DNA of 64,000 nt from Fistularia commersonii (taxonomy: Eukaryota; Chordata; Actinopteri; Syngnathiformes; Fistulariidae). Below, piece after piece: positions 23,401-64,000 of this stretch; the stretch's first letter is position 1, and every line of letters begins with the position of its first letter. The stretch covers positions 13,617,001 to 13,681,000 of the forward strand of contig JBBMNZ010000007.1 in the NCBI GenBank assembly GCA_037954325.1, written 5' to 3'. Below the pieces are notes generated by a model, which worked only from the letters and a program-made list of their open reading frames with translations, had not been told where the DNA came from and made no database searches. A program made the position numbers and the translations under genes.

Positions 23401-26348
23401 TATTTCCTTAGAATTGCAAGTTGTTTGAAAAATTCTTCCTTGGCTTTTCTGTCATTTTATATATCAAAATATCTACTAATTAAACTTGCTAAAGTTAATC
23501 CACCAACAAAGCTTATGCAAGGGCAGAAACCTCTTTTGGGTAAAGTAAAACTCCAAGGAATTTTCAGTAAGAAAATTCACCGACCAATCATGATTATCTC
23601 AGCCCCAGAGGCTACTTTGTTAATGACTGATTGAAATGGCTGGATTCTTTTTTATGACTCTTTTATGACTATGACTCTATCAACTTGGACTGAAGCAGTG
23701 AGGGCGAGGCTCTCAGGAGCGGGTGCCTCCCTCACCTGGCTGCTTGTCCAGAATCTGCTGGAATTTTGCCCTTTCATACTGTACAGCTTCCTTCAGAAGG
23801 TAAGGCCTCAAACTCTGGATGGTGAAGTTAACCATGTCAGTCTTCATCAGCCCCAAGATACGAAAGATCTCCCTTAGAAAAGAGCAGGAGAATCAGTTCT
23901 GTATAGGCAAGCCTTTATCATTGCATGGAAAACCTTTAGCAATACAGAGGACTTTTTTTTAAAAAGAGGGCACATAGACTACAAGATATATATATATATA
24001 TATAAAGCCCATGTACCTCCAAAAAGGTACATGGGCTCCAAAAAGTGAATGAATACCTAGATAAGTAAATCAAACATGACAGCATCATTATCTTCTTTAA
24101 AATATATATATATACCATTATCTTCTTTAAAAACCCTACATATATATGTATATACATATTCATCATGTATAATTAAAGATTGAAGATATTCTGACATGTC
24201 CCTCTGACAAGAAGTGATGTGACAATCATCAGGCAATTCTTTGCATATGTTTTTCTTTTTTCTTTTGGCTTTCCCTGTGCAAAGCAAATGCCCTTTCCTT
24301 TCAAAGACAAAAAAAGGGAGGTTGTCATGACACAACTTTGAGGGAGACAGCAAATTATGCACAGTTATTGTGAAATACAAGTGTAGGATATAATATCAAG
24401 CAATGATGATGTCTAATCCAGACCTTGGTAATGCATCTGTAAACATTGATCTTCACATTTTGACTTATGGTTCAGCACCTTATAACCTTCTGCTTTCCAT
24501 CAAAGTTATAGGCACATGAGGCAAAATATATTTAATTTGAGACAGAGGAAGAATGATTTTGATTCATATTTTATAATTGTTCTCTATTAACTAATGTGAC
24601 CATACACATGAATACATTTATATGAGGTAATTAGTAGAAGGTGATTTGTCAGGGACAATATTTATTGGCTGCAAATAATGGACTTTTTTTAATAGCTGCA
24701 AACAGAAAGTTGTACAAATGTCTCAAAACTCTGAAGTGAATTTATAACTGCATTCATTCACTCCCACTAACCTCAGGAGTTCCACGGGGTCCTTTAGGCC
24801 ACTCAGTGACTTGACATCTGTGTCGCGCACTGGAGCACACAAAGATGCCATAGTGGCAGTGATGTATCCTGCTAGCCTGCTGAGGTCCAGAGCTCCATGG
24901 GCAACCTGCAGCTGGATCAGCTCCATGTCCAGCACTTCATCCAACTCAGACCTCAGCCTGGTATGACCCGGCATCAGCAGGGTCTGAAGAATCTGATAGG
25001 GAAAAAGCAAGACTGTGGTTTATATATCAGTTCCTCTACATATCCAATCACGTTATGAAGGCTACTAGGGCAAGAAAAATGAAAAAAGTTTATTTCAGCT
25101 ATTAGAGAGCTGTGAAATTTTAAGCATAAACCTTCGTCCTATATCATTAATTCAGTTAATGATCATTAATTATTAACTAGTAGCAGATTGGCAGGCAAAG
25201 CGAAATGGAAGGTTAGAGGTGGACAATGTTGAAACAATGAGTACTGAAATGAGTAATTGGATATCCAGAAGCGCATTTTACACCATGAAAAATACGCTCT
25301 CAGACACATAATGCAAATACATTTTTTTAGTTTATCTCCAACATGAGATGTGTTGATTTAAACCGTCACTGTGGAGCATTTCACAAGAATTTTTACAAAG
25401 GCAATCTATCAGAATGTCATCGATGTGACCGACCCTCAATGCCTGTTGTTAAAAAAATACTTTCTAAATTCTATATCTGCATTTTCCTTCTTTTGTTTTT
25501 TTCCTGACACCCATTTCTTGATGATGTATACATTACTTCTCACTTTTTTTAGGGAGTCTTTTAATATTAGGAAATATACAGCATTGTTAAATTTCATGGG
25601 AGGGTTGTTCTTGGTAGCAGCAGATACCGAGACTGAATAAGAAATTAGCTACTTCTAAAATCTCAATGAACAAAGGAGCATTAAAACCAAAAAAAAAAAA
25701 AAAAAAAAAAACAATTTACTGTCAGACGTTGAGTGTGGTCCTCTTGTTTTGCATAATGTTAGACTATGGAGGTTATCAAACACACTCACAGTCTTAACCT
25801 CCTGCAGAAGAATGACAGCATGGCAGTAGACAGGAGGGTCACTGTTCAGCTGCTCCCTCAGAATGTCCCAAAATGCCCGGTGAACAATCTCTGTCACTTT
25901 GCCCTCCAGACTGTAGTTAAAGTGAAAAACAAAAGCAAGCTTGGAAAAAAAAAATCACAGGAGACAAATCTCAAAATAATCAAGATCCTGTATGTGATGT
26001 GTGATTTATGCTATACGCTTGCCTGTCAGAGGAAGGACTTTTGGGTTTGAGGCAAAAGTCTCTGTTCACCACAATCTCATGAGCCAGGTTCAGGTTGGAA
26101 ACACAATTTTCGAGCTCCATCAGACTGGATAATGAGGTGGTAGGTGGGCTCCCTGACACCACAGACCAGACACACACTCATAGATAATTAAAAATGCAAC
26201 ACTGCTAATAATTCCATTACTAATGGTAATCCCTAGAAACGTTAACAGTTATAATAAAAGCTGTATTACCTGTAGGAGAATCAAGCTTTTCCAGACAGGG
26301 AAGGTCAGAGGGGTGATGATCAGTGCCACTGTCTTGTTGATTTGACAT
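20216..26348 (-). CDS. tcp11: T-complex protein 11 (TCP11), complete coding region
   Basis: Testis/sperm-associated TCP11-family protein, linked in mammals to sperm cAMP signalling and flagellar function. Nine exons on the minus strand join in frame: 26348-26270, 26152-26023, 25910-25790, 24992-24772, 23872-23736, 22950-22769, 22526-22345, 21475-21303 and 20448-20216, giving 485 codons plus TGA (human protein about 500). Family signatures are AHEIVVNRDF, KVTEIVHRAFWDILREQL, LLMPGHTRLRSELDEVLDM, LCAPVRDTDVKSL, MKTDMVNFTIQSLRP and YERAKFQQIL, ending with VFGPFYAPILRKLL. Start ATG at 26348 has context GCTGAAATGT. Exon 2 appears to use a GC donor. tcp11l1 is the alternative name, but adjacency to anks1a, as on human 6p21, favours tcp11. 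Confidence 0.93.
20449..21302 (-). other. tcp11: tcp11 intron 8
   Basis: 854 bp, AT-rich, GT-AG. No repeats recognised. Confidence 0.6.
21303..21475 (-). CDS. tcp11: tcp11 exon 8
   Basis: Acceptor ctgcag, donor catag|gttagg. Encodes EADLREALLSLGETVLQQVN and KCQDLLKGQISDLW; phase 2 to 1, matching both neighbours. Confidence 0.92.
21476..22344 (-). other. tcp11: tcp11 intron 7
   Basis: 869 bp. Includes an 18-base C run at 22087-22104. No exon seen. Confidence 0.6.
22345..22526 (-). CDS. tcp11: tcp11 exon 7
   Basis: Acceptor cttccacag, donor caccag|gtaaga. Encodes MDRDRLHALGQQLDLLVLEA and GFVGKLRQAITALLEG; the family usually has a Leu-rich helix with this layout here. Confidence 0.92.
22769..22950 (-). 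CDS. tcp11: tcp11 exon 6
   Basis: Acceptor tgttcag, donor ccgag|gtcagc. Encodes LDKTSAWLQAA and AVLNRAYICLLHWDPEDQKY, matching the TCP11 segment with the LLxWDPE motif. Confidence 0.93.
22951..23735 (-). other. tcp11: tcp11 intron 5
   Basis: 785 bp with a short C run near 23280. Nothing else recognised. Confidence 0.6.
23736..23872 (-). CDS. tcp11: tcp11 exon 5
   Basis: Acceptor tctaag, donor gccag|gtgagg. Encodes EIFRILGLMKTDMVNFTIQS, LRPYLLKEAVQYERAKFQQI and LDKQP, the best-conserved block of the family. Confidence 0.95.
23873..24771 (-). other. tcp11: tcp11 intron 4
   Basis: 899 bp. Contains a TA-repeat tract, a perfect 13-bp inverted repeat (24006-24037) and a duplicated ATTATCTTCTTTAAA motif. 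Confidence 0.65.
24006..24037. repeat. 13-bp perfect inverted repeat, 6-nt loop
   Basis: AGCCCATGTACCT (24006-24018) is mirrored by AGGTACATGGGCT (24025-24037), directly after a TA dinucleotide tract. Confidence 0.85.
24772..24992 (-). CDS. tcp11: tcp11 exon 4
   Basis: Acceptor cctatcag, donor ctgag|gttagt. Encodes LLMPGHTRLRSELDEVLDME, AHGALDLSRLAGYI and LCAPVRDTDVKSL, strongly diagnostic for TCP11/TCP11L. Confidence 0.96.
24993..25789 (-). other. tcp11: tcp11 intron 3
   Basis: 797 bp, AT-rich, with a poly-A tract at about 25689-25711. Nothing else recognised. Confidence 0.6.
25790..25910 (-). CDS. tcp11: tcp11 exon 3
   Basis: Acceptor aactacag, donor aagact|gtgagt. Encodes LEGKVTEIVHRAFWDILREQ and HAVILLQEVKT. 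Confidence 0.94.
26023..26152 (-). CDS. tcp11: tcp11 exon 2, apparent GC donor
   Basis: Acceptor ggtgtcag. Encodes SLSSLMELENCVSNLNLAHE and IVVNRDFCLKPKSPSSD. The exon ends GACAG followed by gcaagc, so the last codon (AG+T) reads Ser before LEGKV, matching the S-L found at this place in TCP11L1 and TCP11. A GT lies 6 nt further on (exon end 26017) and keeps the same frame. Confidence 0.88.
26270..26348 (-). CDS. tcp11: tcp11 exon 1 (coding)
   Basis: ATG at 26346-26348 in context GCTGAAATGT. Encodes MSNQQDSGTDHHPSDLP and a short acidic/polar leader; donor ctacag|gtaata. Upstream of the ATG, an acceptor-like taacag|ggtg at about 26384 suggests a further non-coding 5' exon. Confidence 0.85.
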
Positions 26349-27736
26349 TTCAGCAATCGCCAAGAAATGGGACTTTTTCACACCCTGTTACAACAAAGTG
26401 AGACTATCGAAACACAAAAGTGATGTAAACCTTCATATGCGACGAAAGGAGCAACAAAAGAACATAAAAACTCGGCAGGTAATTTGTAAGGTATAAGGCT
26501 GAGAATTTAATTAATATCTATGTATTGCTACAAATGCCAAAATAATTTGTGAACTTGATTAATTATAGAATAAGATAGTAAAGTCACAATGTGTGTTTTG
26601 AATTACTACTCAAATACAACAGGTAAATGTCTAAAAAAAGAAATTTAACATATGTTGTAATGGTTAAATCTAGGCATTTTATAATAATGCAGGTTATAAA
26701 AACAAAATGCATGCCTGTGGCTAAATTTTTTTAAAAAAATGTCTTACCTTTTTCAGAAGAATTAGAGAATTAGCCTGTCTGAAAGTGTTTGTATGTAAAG
26801 GTTAACGCACTTGAACTAGCTCTATGTTTAAAAACAATCAGTCAAGTTTGAACTTGGACTAGACCATTCTGATCTGAGCTGGGGGGGGTACAATTGTTGT
26901 TGTTTGTTAGCTTTTTAAAACACTGTATCAATAATATTTTTCCAAAAATTCACAGAATCTTAAAATATTGTTTCCCTTTTATATAGTATATATATTTTTG
27001 CTATATTTGGCTTGGAATGAGACAACAAAAGTTAGCTAAATGTGGTCTCGTCTCTTGCTAAATCAAAACAGAGGGCGTGTTCACAGGCTAACGTTTCCTC
27101 TCACTCTGACAGGAAACACCACGAAGTGCGCCACTTCAGCAAAACAAATAGGTAAACGAGCAAACGGGGTTTTTAATTATATTTACTTACTAACTAAAAG
27201 TAGAAGAGGTAATTTTTTTGGAGTGTCGATGCTCTTTTGTATGGCAATGAGCCGTGAACAGGCGGAAAAGGCCCACAAACAAGGCACTTCTAGAGAGAAA
27301 CATAAAGGGTTCACGTAGCACGTAACTAATCTTTATTTTTTTTAAATCGACTTTTTTATATTTCATTTTGTTTTGTTAGAATATCTTCACTTCAATCTCG
27401 TAGACGTATTGCACACGTAATTTACATCGTTGCCTCTACTTCAAAGTGACAAAGAAAATTACCTGAATAAAATGGTAACAATTGGATAACAAGGTTGAGT
27501 ATGGGAACCTATGTAGATGTAGAAATACAGTTCTCTAAAATGGTCATCAAAAATTAAGTCCATTATTAGACTATTTTACTGCTCCAATCACTAAACCTTT
27601 GACTAAAACATTTAAATGTCGTAGTTTATCAACATAAAGCTACTTTTAGTTTCTTTATACACACAGATGGATGTATAGTGCATCTTATAGTTCACTGTGA
27701 TGCACGTTGTCTTAAAGTTTGATATTATCCACTTAA
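26349..27736. other. tcp11 5' flank / intergenic
   Basis: AT-rich. The tcp11 transcription start probably lies here, but I see no clear TATA box or CpG island. A moderately CpG-containing stretch is at about 27040-27150. Confidence 0.4.
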
Positions 27737-28060
27737 ATCTTCTCCTCTCGGCTGAAGCCTTCAGAGGTCGCCACAGCGAATCAACAAACTACCTTCATAT
27801 CCTCTCTCACGATGTCAATAAATCTTGTCTTTGGTTTTCCTCTAGACCTCGTGCCTGGCAGCTCCAATTCCGGCATCCGTCTACCAATATATTCACTATC
27901 TCTCTTCTGTACATGACCGAACCATCTCAGTCTGGCTTCTCTGACCTTCTCTTCAAAACATCTAACATCTGCTGTTCCTCTGATAGACTCATTCCTGATC
28001 CTATCCATCCTGGTCACCCTTATCTTCGCCTCTTTTCCACACTCTTTGCTGCTCTGAATG
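27737..28060 (-). mobile_element. 5'-truncated RTE-like LINE 3' fragment
   Basis: The minus strand encodes the C-terminal end of a non-LTR polyprotein: RMDRIRNESIRGTA, KVREARLRWFGHVQKR, EYIGRRMPELELPG and RGKPKTRFIDIVREDMKVV. This block is widespread in teleost RTE/Rex3-like elements. It is flanked by TTATCCACTTAA and TTATCCACATAA, a likely target-site duplication with one mismatch. Confidence 0.85.
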
Positions 28061-28950
28061 TTATCCACATAATTCAGTATAGTAATTTAAATAGTTGAGT
28101 ACATGCTTGAGAGCAGTTCATTTTTGTATTTAATTTGTACTCAAATAAAAGTTCACTTGATAAATTTACTGCTCTCAACTTAATTTGTATTGCACCTCAT
28201 ACACCTTGTATTACATCTCTTCCTGCAAATTGAAAAGTTTTCCTGCAGCTCATACCTCCACGAGGTGCGAGTCATACTACACATTTAGTACACAGAGTAT
28301 CCAATAAATAACTGATACTTGATTATTTTAAGGAAAAAATGCCAAGAGGGGATTGTATTGCAAATCACTTATAATTCCAAAAAGCTGTGTAACAAACGGA
28401 TCAGATAAATACAGGCATTTGACAAAGCATCATCTACAAAAGTTAACTTTCCACCACAGCCACGAAACACAAATTGACAGTATATTTCATTAGAAAAACA
28501 ACTAAAAAAGAAAAACTCAGTCCATATTTATACATTTGCATATTTCAAAATATTAAACATTTGTTTTAAAATAAGGATAACTTAAAAAGAGTTCCATACA
28601 TAGTCTGTCTTCACTTGAGCTCCTATTTACATATACATTTCTTACACTTGCGGTTTCTTGCACTTTCAAAACAGGTAAAAATAAAAATAAGTGCCATGAG
28701 CAGTGTTGTTGGACGAAACTTGCATCCTGTAAAACAGAGACAATAGTTGAATGAAAAACCTTTCTCAGCAGTTTATCTACACAAGACCAGTGAAAGGAAA
28801 ACTGATGCCTTAAACATTTTTTCCCTGCTATTTAAGCTTTAATCCTGGAGCTGTGAGTTGTGCTGTGAGAAAATAAAAACATCACCTGCATTTAAATGAG
28901 AAAAGTAATAAAGGCAATCTTCTGTTCCCAGCCATATAGTTGTTTTTTCT
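28061..28950. other. intergenic between tcp11 and phc2
   Basis: AT-rich. No gene or repeat family recognised beyond the adjoining LINE fragment. Could include extra phc2 3' UTR. Confidence 0.45.
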
Positions 28951-28956
28951 TTTATT
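28951..28956 (-). terminator. phc2: candidate polyadenylation signal AATAAA (phc2)
   Basis: AATAAA on the minus strand, about 860 bases after the phc2 stop codon. Confidence 0.4.
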
Positions 28957-29818
28957 AAGAGGCTAACAGAACTGTACAAAAAACAGATGGAAAATTCAAA
29001 AAATAAATTAGATTTGACACATATTTCGCCTCAATGCCTTGACGACTGTACTGTAATGAGCCCCACCCGGAACAACTTTGCTTTTACATCATCCATTCCC
29101 TTAGCTCCGTTTTTACCATTGGTTTACCTTGGAGCATCTGCAGATTAGTTTTCTGTAAAGCACATTTACGCCTGCGAAAGACAGGATCTGTACCTCGAGG
29201 CTATCACTGGCTTTTGCATTTATACCTGGCTGATACTGTAAAGGCCATTCTTAATTTCACACCCATTGGGATCCAACCTCAACCGTCAAATTATAGCTGC
29301 CGAGGAATGTATAATACTATTTAAGTACTATTTAGCTTCAAACTCTTACCCCTACAACCATTGCAGTGATTTGTGTGCATTTCAAACTGCATAAACATTC
29401 ATCCACAAAACTTGGCATTACGGGGCTCAATTTAGCCCTCTCTTTCACAAATGTAATAGTAATCCACATTTTTCAGATTATGGCACAAGAATACGCTTCT
29501 TCTACTCTATTTCTCCCATCCTGTTGTCCCTACATAGTTTACAACTAGTGTTAATCTGCTTAACCCCGCTGAGAGAATGCTTTAAACAGGTTGATGAGTG
29601 GCTGCAAGTAAACCATCAGTTGATGAGCCACAGGTTAGTGATTTGAGGCCAAGGTGAGCTACAGTGATTAACAGGTTAAAGTCGGAGTCCACACCAACAG
29701 AACTGGTCCAGGTATGGTGGGTAGGCGGGTTGTAGTGCAGTCACTACTTTCTTCTAAACACACAAGGAAAATCTGCAGCTGGATGAGTGTTTCTGTATGT
29801 GATGCACACATTTTCCTG
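28952..29818 (-). other. phc2: phc2 3' UTR (inferred)
   Basis: Follows the TAG at 29819-29821 and ends near the AATAAA at 28951-28956. No competing gene. Confidence 0.45.
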
Positions 29819-61356
<31,538 letters not shown>

Positions 61357-61414
61357 GGTGCCCTCTGCTCTTCTCACCTTTGACCCCCGGCTCTTCTGAA
61401 TAGCTCTCCTGTGC
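61357..61414 (-). other. phc2: phc2 5' UTR part of the first coding exon (or N-terminal extension)
   Basis: Acceptor gtctttcag ends at 61415. A donor-like AAAG|GTGAGA lies inside at 61378. In frame with the ATG there is no stop across the 58 bases. Confidence 0.55.
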
Positions 61415-63200
61415 CTGAAAGACAGATATAGTGAAGCACATGAGGGAAAAAAGCCACTTCCATAAAATTCCTTTGAAACAAAACCAAAGGCTTTAAAACG
61501 CTGTATTTACTTGTGTAAACACAAATGCCAGATCCGTCAACAGTCATGGGACAGGCCATGTAAAATATGGTAAAATTAAAAAAATAAAAATAAATAAACA
61601 AATAAATAATAAATCGAAAACAAAAGCACAAGGTTGTCAGATCTAAGTTGTTTTTTCCCCCAATTTTTAGCCTGAAGAATAAGTTTCACAAAACATGTTT
61701 TCTGTCACAACAAATCAGATTACACAAAAGCTGGTAGAGAGTATATTGGGGATAGCGTTGATGAAGAACTCTATTGTTGAATAAAGACAAATATCTATTT
61801 AGAGCACTCGGTCAGAATTAAGTCAGTACGAATTCACTGACAATTCCTTAGGAGTGGTCAGTCTTTTATTCCAGATTGTGCTTTTTGTATTGTATTTCAA
61901 CTAATCATTTTAATTGTGTGAACTGAAAATACATTTTAGACAATGTAGATATAAACCTACAAATTTGATCCTAACAGTTGCCTGCTACATAAACAAGTCA
62001 ACATTGACTGTTTCAGAATCAAGGGCGTTTTGCTCATCCTTTTTATACTTCTTGCACCATGAAATACAGTAACCCTGAATTGTGAGACAATTTCTACTTG
62101 ACAGTCTGGGCACAAAGGAGAAACGACCAAATGATTTAGTCCTCTTCAATAAAAGCTCTCTAAAGACTGCTCCCTTGGCACTCTGCTATCCATTAACACA
62201 GGAGGAAAAGGGCTACGGAGCTGTCCAGGCAGATGAGATGGAAGAGGCCTCAGCATGACAGGTGATAAGACACGCAGAGGTTGAGAAAAAAAGAGAAGGG
62301 TCCCTCTTTTCTAAAGGCAAGAGGGAAAAGATTAAGTTCTATTTAAAAGGGAAAAGATGAAAGTTCAGGGGCCTTTGATGAAGTTGAGGAAAGTTGTAAC
62401 ACAAGAAGAGAATCATTAAGAACTCTCCATACAAAGAACCGCCTGGCAGCAGTTGTGTGTATGTGTGATTTTTTTGGTGGGGAGCCAATGAGCCTGAAAG
62501 CTGATGTAAGAGAGCCAAAGAGAGAACTGGAATCAGTAAGGATGAATTTAAAACCTGCAGGTTAGAGGGAGATGCATTACATTATATAGGGTTGAAAGCT
62601 GAATTAGGAGTGGACAGACCAGAAGGGTGAATGCTGCGTGAACAGGTTGAGGGCTTCAAATGGGTCTGAGTGGAAAGGGTGCATGATGGAAGTAATTAAA
62701 TGAGGAGTAATGCTGCTTCCATGCCACGATTATTAAGCAATTTCCTCCCCCACCTCCTCCTCCTCATTCTTTTGAGCGGATTAGGGGCCCAAGAATGGCT
62801 CCAGAGCCAACTTACGCTAGACACCAGACTCAGAAATAAAAGTAATCTAAAAAAAAAAAAAAAAACATATACATGTTCATCAAATGGAAAAATAGAAAAG
62901 AATGACAATGTTTGGTTGAAAAATATATATTAAACAAAGGCAAACATTCATACTCGTTTGCCGATGATTCAATAATGACATTGATTTATGTAAATTAATG
63001 CAGTTTTTACCAAATAGGAGTTATAATTTATCTCATTACAGGCACCAAACATAAATCTTAAGGTTGCTAAATTTCCATTATTGTTGACAATGTGGTAGTA
63101 TGGCCAGTGCTCTTATGTTAACCATTTGAATAGCAGGTGTGGTCAAATGAAGGGCATGCTAATAAAAAAAAAAAGGTAATTCTGTCCTGTTCAGCAACTC
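61415..63200. other. phc2 5' intron/flank
   Basis: Presumably the intron upstream of the first coding exon. AT-rich with an A run at about 62850-62865 and a purine-rich stretch (about 62270-62410). No promoter-like CpG island, so the main phc2 promoter is probably beyond 64 kb. Confidence 0.5.
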
Positions 63201-63556
63201 TATCCATCCATTATCTAACACTTTTTCCTGCACTTAAGATCACGGGGATTCTGAAGCCTATCCCAGTTGTAATTGGGCAAGAGGCAAAGTACACCATGGA
63301 CCGGTCGCTGACTGATCACAGGGCCATATATAAAGACAGGCAACCGTTCACTCTGTCATTCACACATCTGGGTAATTTCTCCAATTTATTCCAATTAACC
63401 TCCTGCATGTTTTGGGACTGTGGGAGGAAACCGGAGAATCCCACAAAGACACAGAAGGAACATGCAAACTCCACACAGAAAGGCCTCCTGTGGGGATCAA
63501 ACCAGGGTATTTCGTACAGTTAGGTGGAAGCACTAATCACTGCACCACCATGCTGC
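63201..63556 (-). repeat. full-length tRNA-headed SINE, family B, with perfect target duplication
   Basis: Read on the minus strand: head GCATGGTGGTGCAGTGATTA (A box) and GGTTTGATCCC (B box), body GAGTTTGCATGTTCC and CAGCGACCGGTCCATGGTG, tail ATGGATGGATA. Flanked by identical 15-mers CCTGTTCAGCAACTC at 63186-63200 and 63557-63571. Confidence 0.88.
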
Positions 63557-63571
63557 CCTGTTCAGCAACTC

Positions 63572-64000
63572 ATTACATAACAACTAATGCGAAAACACAT
63601 ACCGGTAAGTAGAATTTTAATCTGATGTGCAATTTTAGAGAGAAAGACGGTTTTCATTTTGTCATTCTAATTTTCATGGAAAAATGAGCCACATAGGTCT
63701 GTAGAATGTGTAAACAGGACTTCTCTGCAGCACCACAATGGTTAAACTGAATTGGTGTTTTTGCATTATGTCTCCAACCAAATACCTGCGCCTTCCTGTG
63801 ATTTAGCAATGGCACTTGGCAAGTTGGTTTATTTGGATTTTTCATTCATTCTGTATACATTTAAACAAAACCTGAACATGAAAAACAGAGAGGATTTCAC
63901 AATAAATACCAGGCTTTAATGTGTAAAATAGCAGACTATGAATGCAGGAAAAAAAAGGGAATAAATTAAAAAAAACAACAACCCATCATCAAAACTAAAT
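63572..64000. other. no feature recognised
   Basis: AT-rich sequence with short A runs and no gene or known repeat seen. Confidence 0.5.

Overview
The window is vertebrate nuclear DNA, almost certainly from a ray-finned (teleost) fish. It holds split genes with GT-AG introns, long AT-rich introns, many (CA)n and (ATGG)n microsatellites, RTE-like LINE fragments, hAT relics and tRNA-headed SINEs. I found no prokaryotic, viral or CRISPR content. The three genes were assembled exon by exon from reading frame, splice sites and phase, and named from remembered family sequences. No database search was possible.

Layout. (1) About 1-17 kb, + strand: the 3' half of anks1a (Odin). Ten coding exons (786-15653) cover the end of SAM1, SAM2, a linker, the PTB domain and the C-terminal tail. 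The ankyrin repeats lie upstream of the window. (2) About 17-19.4 kb: intergenic, with anks1a and tcp11 convergent. (3) 26348 down to 20216, - strand: a complete tcp11 of nine coding exons and 485 codons. (4) About 26.4-28.9 kb: tcp11 upstream region, with one RTE fragment. (5) 61356 down to 29819, - strand: a complete polyhomeotic gene, phc2, of fourteen coding exons and 939 codons. It has an Ser/Thr-rich N-terminus, Gln-rich segments, HD1, an FCS zinc finger and a C-terminal SAM domain. Its 16-kb intron 6 (39813-55837) is a transposon landfill with LINE fragments, SINEs, a hAT copy and a hAT-type MITE. (6) About 61.4-64 kb: phc2 5' flank or first intron, holding one intact SINE with a perfect target-site duplication.

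The three genes do not form a pathway. anks1a encodes a receptor-tyrosine-kinase adaptor, tcp11 a testis/sperm-associated protein and phc2 a Polycomb PRC1 subunit. anks1a and tcp11 are also neighbours on human 6p21, whereas human PHC2 is on 1p35, so the phc2 junction is a lineage-specific arrangement.

Most worth checking: a CpG-rich island inside phc2 that looks like the promoter of the short isoform; GC-AG introns in both phc2 and tcp11, the latter with a competing GT donor 6 nt away; two hAT-type insertions with 8-bp target duplications that hit nearly the same spot in two LINE copies; and length-variable coding repeats in phc2. I found no convincing new biological system.
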